From contig CALXRQ010000001.1 in the NCBI GenBank assembly GCA_944390895.1, forward strand, positions 81,563-115,627: a stretch of 34,065 nucleotides of DNA, in the 5' to 3' direction. Shown here one piece after another: positions 1 to 7,231 of this stretch; the stretch's first letter is position 1; every line of letters starts with the position of its first letter. This DNA comes from an uncultured Alphaproteobacteria bacterium. GTDB lineage: Bacteria > Pseudomonadota > Alphaproteobacteria > RF32 > CAG-239. Position numbers and translations under genes: made by a program. The notes beneath the pieces were generated by a model, which was not told the DNA's origin, did not search any database, and was given only the letters and a program-made list of their open reading frames with translations.

Positions 1-23
1 TTGAAAATTTGCCTAAATATTTG

Positions 24-788
24 TTATTTGTTGCGTTTTTCGATAAAGCGGTCAAGCGATTCTTTAAAGCCTTTTGCGCCCAGACAAATTTTGCAGTTCT
101 TGTTTTCATAGGCGATTCCGGATTCCAGGCTGCTGTTGAAAGACTGTTTGATAGCGTCTTTGGCCAGCCCGACGGCATATTTCGGCAGCGCGGCGATTCT
201 GTTTGCGGTTTTAATACACTCCTCAAACAAGTCGGGCAGGGCGACAATCCGACTGGCAATACCGCAGGCAACCGCTTCTTCGGCGTTAAGCGCGCGTCCG
301 GTCAAAATCATTTCCATGGTTTTTGATTTGCCGATGGTTTTGCACAAACGCTGCGTCGAGCCGAAACCGGGGATGACGCCGAGGCTGATTTCCGGCTGTC
401 CGAAGCGTGCGTTGTCGGCGGCCAGTATGATGTCGCAGGACAATGCGAGTTCACAGCCGATTCCCAAGGCGTAACCGGCCACCGCGGCAATAATGGGTTT
501 GCGGCATTCGTCGATTTTGCGGAAATATTTATAAGTGTCGTCCAAAGCCTCAATGGCGTTGTCGCTGACCTTGGCCTGAAGCTCGCGCAAATCGATTCCG
601 GCGGCAAAAGCCTTGTCGCTGCCCCTGATGATAATGGCGGCGATGTTGCTGTCTTCCTCAAAAATCTTTAACTGTGCAGCAATCTCTTCCAGCATCGATT
701 CGCAAACGGCATTCAACGCTTTGGGACGGTTCAACGTAATAATCCCGGCGCTGCCTCGGACGCCGGTCAAAATATTTTTGTATTCCAT
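24..788 (-). CDS. Enoyl-CoA hydratase/isomerase (crotonase) family protein
   Basis: A 254-aa crotonase-fold protein, the usual length for a bacterial enoyl-CoA hydratase, which adds water across the double bond of 2-enoyl-CoA thioesters in the cytoplasm. The oxyanion-hole region is visible around residues 61-66 (FAAGID). Both catalytic glutamates of the hydratase subfamily align: Glu113 in the GCELAL motif and Glu133 in FGQPEISLG. That favours a true hydratase over an isomerase or a dead paralogue. The ATG at 788 has AGGA about 8 nt upstream. It is the last gene of a mutM / small exported protein / crotonase run on the minus strand, with gaps of 7 and 9 nt. A crotonase beside mutM is common in alphaproteobacteria. 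The exact acyl-CoA substrate cannot be read from the sequence. Confidence 0.9.
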   Translation of the reverse strand: MEYKNILTGVRGSAGIITLNRPKALNAVCESMLEEIAAQLKIFEEDSNIAAIIIRGSDKAFAAGIDLRELQAKVSDNAIEALDDTYKYFRKIDECRKPIIAAVAGYALGIGCELALSCDIILAADNARFGQPEISLGVIPGFGSTQRLCKTIGKSKTMEMILTGRALNAEEAVACGIASRIVALPDLFEECIKTANRIAALPKYAVGLAKDAIKQSFNSSLESGIAYENKNCKICLGAKGFKESLDRFIEKRNK

Positions 789-797
789 TTTTTTATC

Positions 798-1172
798 CTA
801 TAATCTGCTTTTGACCGTAATTCTCACAATCAGGGGTTTGATCGATTCCCGAGCAATGTCAATGGCCTCTCCGTCACGATAGAAGGTAAGAGTGTCGTCG
901 CGTTTGCCCTGATAGGTCCATCCGAGCTGCGGCAGCGTTTCCTTATAAAATTTTTCAACTTTGGCAAAACCGATTTTGCTGGAAGTCAGATAGGCTTCGA
1001 CCAGACGGCTCTGCTCGTTGCCGAAAGAGATGTTGTCTTTCTGAACCTGTTTCATTCCGCTCAGAAGAGGAACGTCTTCCAGCCCTTCGATAAACGCTGC
1101 GCCGGCGGCGGAGATTCCGGCTGTCATTGCCGCTAAGACAAATATAAAAATCCGCAAATGATTCTTAAACAT
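798..1172 (-). CDS. Small exported protein, unknown function
   Basis: A 124-aa protein with a clear Sec signal peptide: basic N-terminus (residues 1-7), hydrophobic core (8-22) and a small-residue cleavage region near Ala23-Ala26. The mature part is about 100 residues, rich in charged and aromatic residues, with a central FYKETLPQLGW stretch followed by a TLTFYRDG strand. That pattern suggests a small alpha/beta domain, but I do not recognise the family. It probably acts in the periplasm or at the envelope. It lies 7 nt downstream of mutM and 9 nt upstream of the crotonase gene, so it is almost certainly co-transcribed with them. The link to DNA repair or acyl-CoA metabolism may be only positional. 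The ATG at 1172 follows an AGAAGAAG purine tract. Confidence 0.75.
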   Translation of the reverse strand: MFKNHLRIFIFVLAAMTAGISAAGAAFIEGLEDVPLLSGMKQVQKDNISFGNEQSRLVEAYLTSSKIGFAKVEKFYKETLPQLGWTYQGKRDDTLTFYRDGEAIDIARESIKPLIVRITVKSRL

Positions 1173-1179
1173 CTTCTTC

Positions 1180-2016
1180 TCACTTTTGTTTTACCGGACA
1201 ATAAAAGGTAGAACGTCCGCCCAGAACGATTTTCCTGATGCCGCCGGTTTGATTCACGTTACAGGTACACCCGGAACATTTTTGCCCGGTTTTGTTATAA
1301 ACGCAATGCATATTTTGAAAATACCCCAGACTGCCGTCGGGTTTTTGATAGTCGCGGAGCGTAGAGCCGCCGGCTTTAATGGCTTTTTTCAAAACATTGA
1401 CAACTTCCTCTATAATAATTTTGCATTCTGCCAGGCTGAGGGAACCCGCTTCCCTTGTCGGTAGGATTCCCGCTTCAAACAATGCTTCCGAAGCGTAAAT
1501 ATTGCCGATTCCGGTAATAATCGACTGGTCGAGCAGCGCTTCTTTGATCGAAACTTTTTTATTCTTCAGCTTCTGATACAGATAATCTTCGGTAAGGGCT
1601 TTGTCAAAGGGTTCGATTCCCGTTTTGGCAAACAGGCGATGATGAGTCAGGTCTTCGGTTTTGCAGTATGTCATCAGGCCGAAGCGCCGGGCGTCGTTGT
1701 AGACGATAACGCCTTTTTCCGTTTCAAAAATCACGTGGTCGTGCTTAACCGCTTCGGGCATCTTATCGGAAATTTTGACGCGGCCGCTCATGCCCAGATG
1801 CCAGATGATGCTGTACCCGTTGTCAAGCCTGATGATAATGTATTTGCCGCGGCGGTCATATCCGCAGATTCCGGCGCCGATGACCTTGTCTGCGAAATCG
1901 TCCGGGATTTTCTCTCGTAAATTCTTGTTGTTTATTAAAACTTTGATTATATTGGTATTGCCGATAGATTGTTCTATGGCGGTTTTTATGGTTTCGACTT
2001 CGGGCAATTCCGGCAT
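1180..2016 (-). CDS. mutM: Formamidopyrimidine-DNA glycosylase (Fpg/MutM)
   Basis: A bifunctional glycosylase/AP-lyase that removes 8-oxoguanine and formamidopyrimidines from DNA. The start is set at the ATG at 2016, not the TTG 9 nt upstream. This places the catalytic proline directly after Met (MPELPEVE), and GAGG sits 9 nt upstream. Glu3, the beta-hairpin lysine in the RRGKY motif and the C-terminal GGR arginine are present. The protein is 278 aa, a normal size. The C-terminal zinc finger is unusual: Cys247, Cys250, Cys252 and Cys273 are seen, but the last C-x2-C pair reads CPVK, with Lys276 where the fourth ligand is expected. The spacing between the Cys pairs is also longer than in E. 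coli MutM. Cys252 might substitute, or the finger may be zinc-less. First gene of a three-gene operon; the UbiB-like gene is divergent. Confidence 0.96.
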   Translation of the reverse strand: MPELPEVETIKTAIEQSIGNTNIIKVLINNKNLREKIPDDFADKVIGAGICGYDRRGKYIIIRLDNGYSIIWHLGMSGRVKISDKMPEAVKHDHVIFETEKGVIVYNDARRFGLMTYCKTEDLTHHRLFAKTGIEPFDKALTEDYLYQKLKNKKVSIKEALLDQSIITGIGNIYASEALFEAGILPTREAGSLSLAECKIIIEEVVNVLKKAIKAGGSTLRDYQKPDGSLGYFQNMHCVYNKTGQKCSGCTCNVNQTGGIRKIVLGGRSTFYCPVKQK

Positions 2017-2057
2017 TTTGATCAACCTCGCAGACTGGACTTTTCAAAATATTATAA

Positions 2058-3173
2058 ATGATAAATGAAATTTTACAATTTATAAAAAAAACAATCCTCT
2101 CCATAAAACTGGCTCGCGGAGATATGCTTTTTTTGGTTGAAGGGCTGAAGCTGTTTCGCTCCGCGCTTCTGCAGGCGCGGCCGTGGAAGAGAAAAAGCCC
2201 GTTGCCGCCGTTGGTGCGGATTCGCCGTTTTCTGGACAAAGAACAAAGCGTTTTTCTTGATATTGCCGCCGAAGAAATCAGTGCCCGTTCGGACGTCGTC
2301 CGCGGCTGCCTTTTGACCAGAGACTGCGAGGAAGATCGACTGCTGTCCGGACACGAACCGTTTTGCGTTGCCGCCGGCTGGCAGGAAAAAGACGTTTTCT
2401 ATCAAAGGCTTTGGGCGGAAGCTGCTGCCGTCGATTCGCGCCTGTCTCTTGAAAAAACGGTTTATGGAAAACGGCTGGACAATCGGAGCGATATGCGTTT
2501 TTATGCTTCCGAACTCGAAATTTTGAACCAGAAGATTTCGGGTTCGCCGTACGGCTGCCCGTTTGACATAGACTGGATTCGCACCGGCAAACGCGAACTC
2601 TTTCTTAATTTCGGCGCCAAATGCCGTTTTACGTCGGCGCTTTCGAAAAAAGAGCAGGAGAGCCTTGCCGCCGTTTGGGGCTATATGTTTTTTGAGGGGG
2701 CGGCTTTTATCTCTTTTTGGCGCGGCGTGCTTGCGGATGTCAAAGGCCGGGTGGCCTTTCCCGATTTTGACTGCGTCTGTAATGCCGACTGGGCGTTGAA
2801 AAATTTTGCGGCGGAATATATCCGCGGCCGTGTTCTTCCGCGGCGGAAAATAGAATTCAGACTGGAGCGCGCATTAAAGCTTTTGCGGCATTATTGTCCG
2901 GATATAAACCCGTTTGATTTCTGGAAAAACTATTTGGATACGCTCCTGCCGAAAGAAATCGGCGTCGGCGGACAAAAGTCGTTGCTGGCCAATCTGAGCC
3001 GCAACGGAGTCGTTACGCCGCCGGCAAAAAAACTGCGTTTTCCGGCCGCTGCGGATTTGGTCTATCTGTTGGATTCCCGGCGCCATAAAAACGACCCCCG
3101 TTTTCGCAAATCCGGCGTGTTGTATTGGGGGCCGCTGCTGCTTGTTATCTACTTGCTGTTCAAATATTTTTAG
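2058..3173 (+). CDS. Degenerate UbiB/ADCK-family (ABC1 kinase-like) protein
   Basis: A 371-aa protein that I read as a shortened UbiB relative; intact UbiB is about 500-550 aa and supports ubiquinone synthesis. Segments that line up with UbiB from memory, in the right order, are: residues 19-30 (LARGDMLFLVEG) with the N-terminal region; 66-83, where ISARSDVVRG matches the LSTRPDLL block after KxGQ; about 205-244, where a GRVAFPDFD block matches the GRLVLLDFG region; about 285-344, where FDFWK and DLVYLLDSRRHK match the tail; and a C-terminal membrane segment (352-371). The KxGQ motif is replaced by residues around DIAAE, the HxDxHPGN loop is gone, and DFG reads DFDC. Nucleotide binding is therefore unlikely. 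Alphaproteobacteria often have ubiE-ubiB divergent from mutM, and this gene sits in that place without ubiE. The alternative is an unrelated membrane protein. Confidence 0.65.
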   Translation: MINEILQFIKKTILSIKLARGDMLFLVEGLKLFRSALLQARPWKRKSPLPPLVRIRRFLDKEQSVFLDIAAEEISARSDVVRGCLLTRDCEEDRLLSGHEPFCVAAGWQEKDVFYQRLWAEAAAVDSRLSLEKTVYGKRLDNRSDMRFYASELEILNQKISGSPYGCPFDIDWIRTGKRELFLNFGAKCRFTSALSKKEQESLAAVWGYMFFEGAAFISFWRGVLADVKGRVAFPDFDCVCNADWALKNFAAEYIRGRVLPRRKIEFRLERALKLLRHYCPDINPFDFWKNYLDTLLPKEIGVGGQKSLLANLSRNGVVTPPAKKLRFPAAADLVYLLDSRRHKNDPRFRKSGVLYWGPLLLVIYLLFKYF

Positions 3174-3225
3174 GCTTGCCATCGGCAGCCGGATGATATA
3201 GACTCGCCGCAAATTTTAAAGCGTC

Positions 3226-3786
3226 ATGATCATGAGAAAAACACAGAGAACCAAGAAATATTTTGCGCCTCAGAACGAGGGCCGCGAACACAAGTGCGAC
3301 CATCCGGGCTGTCCGGAAAAGGGAGAATACCGTGCGCCCAAAGATCGCAGCCTGAAGGAATATTACTGGTTCTGTCTGAAACACGTTCAGGAATATAATC
3401 AGAAATGGAACTTTTATGACGGCATCGATCCTGAAACGCATGAAGAAAACGAACGGCGCGGCCGAATGCGTTTCCGCTGGTTCGGTTCCAAAATCAAATA
3501 CAGCTTCGGTGACGAGTTTACGGACGAATACAGCGCTTTTCGTGAATATGCGAGCGATTTTTCGGCGATGAACGAAGTTTATTATACCGATGAAGACCGG
3601 CGTAACCTCAAAATTATGGAAATTTCTTCCTCGGAAGAAGAGATAACCCTGGAGCTCGTAAAAAAACAATATAAAAAACTGGTAAAAAAATATCACCCCG
3701 ACGTTAATCAGGGTGATAAAAACGCGGAAGAAAAATTTAAACTGTTAAGCGCCGCCTATAAGGCGCTTCTGGCCAAATTGTCTTAA
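3226..3786 (+). CDS. J-domain protein with C-terminal J domain
   Basis: A 186-aa co-chaperone whose J domain lies at the C-terminus (about residues 120-186) with an intact HPD tripeptide in [10 protein letters not shown], so it should stimulate an Hsp70 ATPase, presumably the DnaK in this window. There is no G/F region or DnaJ zinc domain. The N-terminus (about 20-65) has a conserved-looking Cys/His patch, CDHPGC and later WFCLKHV, which may bind a metal. This architecture is a small family common in alphaproteobacteria; its client is unknown to me. The ATG at 3232 (MRKTQRTKK) is an equally good start; neither has a clear ribosome binding site. The stop overlaps the convergent charged-protein gene by 4 nt. 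Confidence 0.88.
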   Translation: MIMRKTQRTKKYFAPQNEGREHKCDHPGCPEKGEYRAPKDRSLKEYYWFCLKHVQEYNQKWNFYDGIDPETHEENERRGRMRFRWFGSKIKYSFGDEFTDEYSAFREYASDFSAMNEVYYTDEDRRNLKIMEISSSEEEITLELVKKQYKKLVKKYHPDVNQGDKNAEEKFKLLSAAYKALLAKLS

Positions 3787-4613
3787 CTGCGCTCTCTGTC
3801 TTGGGCAAACTTTTGGTTGACCTTTCTGTTTTTGAGCATTTCTTTTTCCGCGGCGTCTTTTTCCGGTTTTTGCTTATTGGTTTTGCATTCTTTGCGGCCG
3901 GTTTTTTCGCAGATGGTGCGGGCGACTTTCATATCGTTCTTTTCTTCATGTCCGGCTTCGACAATTTCCTTGATGTCCATTTTTTTCAGCATGTCTTTGG
4001 TGTCTTTGCCGCCGATGCTTTTTATTTTGTGTACGCCCTCCATCAGCTCCAGCAGTTCCTTGTCGCTGAGCTTGTTCCATTGGTTGTCTATTTTAAGTTC
4101 TTTTTGAAATTCTTTTTTTAGGGTTTTGTTGAGTTTCTGCGGATCAATCGAATTGTCCATCAGCCCCTGATTAATCGTTTCTTTTTTCAAGCCCGTAAAA
4201 CCGGCCTGTCGGGCCATGTTGTTGGCCATGTTGATGGTTCCGACCTTTTCGGTTTCCAGCTGTTGTTTGATAATGCTGTTGGTTTCCTGCTGCTTAAGCA
4301 GTTTTTTCTCGTCTTCGTGCAGAGCGTTTAAAAGCGAGCTGTTGGACATTTCCTGCAAGCTCGGATCCATAACAAACTGCGTGCTTTCGTTTTCGTCCTC
4401 GTCATCGTCAAAAACGTCTTTGATTTTTTTGCGTATCTTTTTCAGACCGACCGGCAAATCCGTCGGACGCAGCGGTTTGCTGCCGGTAATGTTGTCTTTT
4501 TTTGCCTCATATTCCGCCGCTTTTGCCACATTGGTTTTAAGCGTTAACTTTTCCTGTTCGTCAAAACCGCTTTTCTTCCATTCTATGTTCGGATTAGAAG
4601 AGTTGTTGCCCAT
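3783..4613 (-). CDS. Charged, low-complexity hypothetical protein
   Basis: A cytoplasmic-looking protein of 276 aa (from the ATG at 4613) with no signal peptide or membrane segment. It is rich in Lys, Glu, Asp, Asn and Gln. It has an acidic stretch ([10 protein letters not shown], about residue 70), a predicted helical or coiled-coil middle (about 85-130), and a Lys/Glu-rich tail containing two Cys. I recognise no domain. An in-frame GTG at 4646 would add 11 residues, but the promoter-like elements just upstream would leave that start almost without a leader, so the ATG is preferred. No strong ribosome binding site is seen for either. The style (long charged helices, no known fold) resembles the two large proteins between dnaK and dnaJ, but I see no direct sequence repeat between them. 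Confidence 0.75.
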   Translation of the reverse strand: MGNNSSNPNIEWKKSGFDEQEKLTLKTNVAKAAEYEAKKDNITGSKPLRPTDLPVGLKKIRKKIKDVFDDDEDENESTQFVMDPSLQEMSNSSLLNALHEDEKKLLKQQETNSIIKQQLETEKVGTINMANNMARQAGFTGLKKETINQGLMDNSIDPQKLNKTLKKEFQKELKIDNQWNKLSDKELLELMEGVHKIKSIGGKDTKDMLKKMDIKEIVEAGHEEKNDMKVARTICEKTGRKECKTNKQKPEKDAAEKEMLKNRKVNQKFAQDRERS

Positions 4614-4655
4614 ATTTGCCACACATTCTGTTTTTCTTGTTGCCACTCTGTTTTA

Positions 4656-4684
4656 AGGGTACCCTTTCCCGTAAGGATTGTCAA
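4656..4684 (-). promoter_or_regulatory. Sigma70-like promoter overlapping a perfect palindrome
   Basis: On the minus strand a perfect TTGACA -35 (4679-4684) is followed after 17 nt by TACCCT as -10 (4656-4661). The -10 lies inside a 12-nt perfect palindrome, AAGGGTACCCTT (4655-4666). This fits transcription of the charged hypothetical gene that starts at 4613. A palindrome over the -10 is a possible operator, but a chance KpnI-type sequence cannot be excluded. Confidence 0.45.
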
Positions 4685-4717
4685 TTATTTACGGTATGGA
4701 AACATAATTTATTATGG

Positions 4718-6397
4718 TCAGAATATTTTATAGGTAACCATGATTGAACCGTCGGACAGATTGCGCGACATTACCTCCACCTGCTCCTTGTCGTCGCGGT
4801 TCAGAATAAAAGTGCGCGTGGTGAAGCTGATAAGGTGGTTTATGATGTCGGCTTTCAGGCTTTTCCAGTCTTCAACCTTGGTAAAAAAGTCCCGCTGTGT
4901 TTCGACCAGTTCGGAAATGCTTGGTTCCTTGTCCAGAAGATTGCCGTCGGCGTCCCATAATTTCAGATAAGACTGGTTATAAAAATTTAAACGCCCGTCG
5001 GGACCGAAAATAATAACGGCGTCAAACAGGTTTTCAAGCGATTCTCTCTGAATGGCCAGCAAAGAGTTGTAGGCGCGGCGGGTTGCCAGCTTGTCCGATA
5101 CGTCTTCAAAGGCAAAAACCAATCCGCCCATCGGATGCGGAATGCGTACACGGCGGATAGTCTGCCCGTTCGGCAGGTGCATCATATCTTCTTTGGTTTC
5201 GATAATGGTGCTGAAATCCTGCTGTTCGCTGTTTTTGTAAGCGATATAGTCCGGCACTTCGGGCAGCATTCTTTTCTCGCGCAGAATATCCATAAAGGCG
5301 GAATAGTTCGGCTGTTGTTCGAGCCATGAATTTTCCAGCCCCCAAAGCTGGGCAAAGGCGTGATTGTAAAAGGCCAGCTTCATTTCCTGACTGAAAACGG
5401 CAAAGGCTGTACCGAGTTTGCCCATAATTTCCAAGTGGGCGTTCTGGTGGATTTTAAGGTTGCGTTTAAGCTCGTCCAACTCGCTGATATCGACCAAGGT
5501 GCCGACGGTGTAGATTTTATCAAGGCTTTCTTCGGCATGAAACGGTGTTTCCGTCGCTTCATACACTTTTCTTTCGCCGTTTTTGATAACGGTCACGGCC
5601 TGTTTTTTCGGCCTGTTGACGGAATGAGCCACAAAAGCCAGATTCCTTGAAATGCTTTCGCCGTTGATGTTTTGAATCTCCAGTCCGTTTTGCAAAATGT
5701 CTTCGCGGCTTTTTCCGTCAAAAAACTCGGCGTATTTGCGGTTAAATTCAAACAGGTTCAGTTTATCGTCCCTCATCCAGACCGGATAGGGAATGTTGTT
5801 GAGCAGGTCTTCCAGTCGGATAATCTGTTTGTGCCAGACTTCCTTTTCGGTTTCAAGCTCGCTTAAGGCCTGGGCTTCGGTGCTGATATCGCGGAACCAG
5901 ATCATGTCGCAGTATATGTTGCCGTCAATTCCGTTGATTCTGGAACCGGACAGGCGCAGTTGTTTGGCGCTGTTTTTAAGGCAAAACTCTTCTTCGAAGG
6001 AAACGCCGTCCTCCCTGAGCAGATTGACGTATTTTTGAATTTTTTTCGCATCTTCCTTATAAAAATTTTTGAGAATATCTTCAAAAGAACTGTTGGTTCC
6101 CTCGCTGAGATTTAAGATGACGGCCAGCCGTCTGGAGCAGCGCTCTACCATGGACTTCCTCGGGTCATCGATTTTCTGGTCGGGGTAAATGAAGGCAAAA
6201 TAACCGTCTTTGGAAGCGTAAAGCGTTTCGGCATATCGCTCGCGGTCGCGGTTCAAAAAGTAATTTTTTTGTTTCAGGCGCAGATAATTGTACCAGTAAT
6301 AGAAAAAGGCCGCCAGCAGAGCGGTGAAGGCCATGACGATTCCGTACCACAGTTCCGGCGCGGAATAATACATGTCAATTAAGAGTTCCTGCGTCAT
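4718..6397 (-). CDS. DivL-like multi-PAS membrane protein lacking a kinase domain
   Basis: A 559-aa protein with one N-terminal membrane segment (about residues 15-37), a short basic linker, then four PAS-like units at roughly 55-165, 195-305, 330-440 and 455-555. The order and wording (for example FYNHAFAQLWGL, then a HLPNGQTIRRVRIPHPMGG stretch, then SLENLFDAVIIFGPDG) match the sensory half of alphaproteobacterial DivL-type histidine kinases. DivL tunes the CckA-CtrA cell-cycle phosphorelay. The protein ends at LSDGSIMVTYKIF, where DivL proteins continue into dimerisation and ATP-binding domains. Only about 100 nt separate its stop from the next gene, so the kinase half is missing and not merely frameshifted. 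It may act as a kinase-less scaffold or sensor. Assignment to DivL is inference from PAS similarity. Confidence 0.8.
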   Translation of the reverse strand: MTQELLIDMYYSAPELWYGIVMAFTALLAAFFYYWYNYLRLKQKNYFLNRDRERYAETLYASKDGYFAFIYPDQKIDDPRKSMVERCSRRLAVILNLSEGTNSSFEDILKNFYKEDAKKIQKYVNLLREDGVSFEEEFCLKNSAKQLRLSGSRINGIDGNIYCDMIWFRDISTEAQALSELETEKEVWHKQIIRLEDLLNNIPYPVWMRDDKLNLFEFNRKYAEFFDGKSREDILQNGLEIQNINGESISRNLAFVAHSVNRPKKQAVTVIKNGERKVYEATETPFHAEESLDKIYTVGTLVDISELDELKRNLKIHQNAHLEIMGKLGTAFAVFSQEMKLAFYNHAFAQLWGLENSWLEQQPNYSAFMDILREKRMLPEVPDYIAYKNSEQQDFSTIIETKEDMMHLPNGQTIRRVRIPHPMGGLVFAFEDVSDKLATRRAYNSLLAIQRESLENLFDAVIIFGPDGRLNFYNQSYLKLWDADGNLLDKEPSISELVETQRDFFTKVEDWKSLKADIINHLISFTTRTFILNRDDKEQVEVMSRNLSDGSIMVTYKIF

Positions 6398-6422
6398 TTT
6401 TTTGTTTTTTTATTAAATTTGG

Positions 6423-6451
6423 TTGCCTGATAAATGATTTTATAATATAAA
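6423..6451 (+). promoter_or_regulatory. Sigma70-like promoter for tsaB
   Basis: TTGCCT (6423-6428) and TATAAA (6446-6451) are separated by 17 nt in the AT-rich divergent region between the PAS protein and tsaB. A start point near 6458 would give a leader of about 70 nt to the ATG at 6531. The call rests on consensus matching only. Confidence 0.45.
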
Positions 6452-6530
6452 ATGCTATTTGAAAAACGTAATTTTTGCAGAGGTGGAAAACCCGAACCGC
6501 CCTGTTCTGAAAGAAAATGTAGGAATTCCG

Positions 6531-7196
6531 ATGTATAGTCTGGCCTTTGATACCACGGCAGCGGCCTGTTCCATTGCCCTGCTGCGCGATGACAAAACCG
6601 TTGCTTCTTTCAGCCGTCTGATGGATTTTGGACAGTCTGAACTGCTTATTCCCGAAATTAAGAATATTCTGGAACAAAACAACCTGACCTTTGCCGATTT
6701 GCGGCTGCTGACCGTTTGCACCGGCCCCGGCTCATTTACGGGGGTTCGCGCCGGCATTTCCGCCGCGCGTTCTTTCGGCATTGCCTGTCCGGAGCTTACG
6801 GTTTGCGGGGTAGACGCTTTTGCCGCCTATGCCGTCCACTGGGCCTGCAACCCTGAAGAAATCGCCGATTTTAATTTGGTTGTCATTGAGACCAAACGTG
6901 AAGACTTTTATTATCAGATTTTTGATAAAAGCCTGAAGCCTCTGACCGAACCGTCGGCGGCAATGTTTGAAGACATTTTGCCGCAGTTGCGTTACAAAAA
7001 GGTTTCGATAATCGGCGACGGCGTCGAGCGTTTTCTGATGAGGCCGACCAACCTGAGCCTGCATTGCATCGGACAAATGGGTGCTTTGCCGGTCGAATAT
7101 CTGGGTGCCGCCGGCCTGCGCCAGTTTCGCGCCAAAAGGACCGACTATCCCAAACCCTTATACCTTCGCGCACCGGACGTTTGCGTCAAGGCTTAA
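6531..7196 (+). CDS. tsaB: tRNA threonylcarbamoyladenosine biosynthesis protein TsaB
   Basis: A 221-aa member of the Kae1/TsaD-like ASKHA superfamily. TsaB pairs with TsaD and TsaE to transfer the threonylcarbamoyl group to A37 of ANN-decoding tRNAs. The N-terminal strand-turn YSLAFDTTAAACSIAL and the block CTGPGSFTGVRAGISAARSF are diagnostic. The open frame extends upstream to a TTG at 6459, but the ATG at 6531 begins exactly at the conserved N-terminus and has AGGA about 7 nt upstream. The upstream in-frame 24 codons are therefore taken as leader. The rimI gene that often follows tsaB is absent; a strong terminator comes directly after. Confidence 0.93.
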   Translation: MYSLAFDTTAAACSIALLRDDKTVASFSRLMDFGQSELLIPEIKNILEQNNLTFADLRLLTVCTGPGSFTGVRAGISAARSFGIACPELTVCGVDAFAAYAVHWACNPEEIADFNLVVIETKREDFYYQIFDKSLKPLTEPSAAMFEDILPQLRYKKVSIIGDGVERFLMRPTNLSLHCIGQMGALPVEYLGAAGLRQFRAKRTDYPKPLYLRAPDVCVKA

Positions 7197-7200
7197 AAAC

Positions 7201-7231
7201 AAAAAGCATTTCCGCTGCGGAAATGCTTTTT
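7201..7231. terminator. Bidirectional rho-independent terminator
   Basis: A perfect 14-bp inverted repeat (AAAAAGCATTTCCG and its complement) with a 3-nt loop CTG, flanked by A and T runs, lies between the convergent tsaB and TPR-protein genes. It can serve both strands. Confidence 0.9.

Noticed and set aside
6459..6530. N-terminal extension of tsaB, with a faint resemblance to the start of NifU-type proteins (nifU often precedes tsaB)
   Set aside because: Only 24 codons from a TTG; the ATG at 6531 has a good ribosome binding site and matches the family N-terminus. The resemblance is too short to support a gene remnant.
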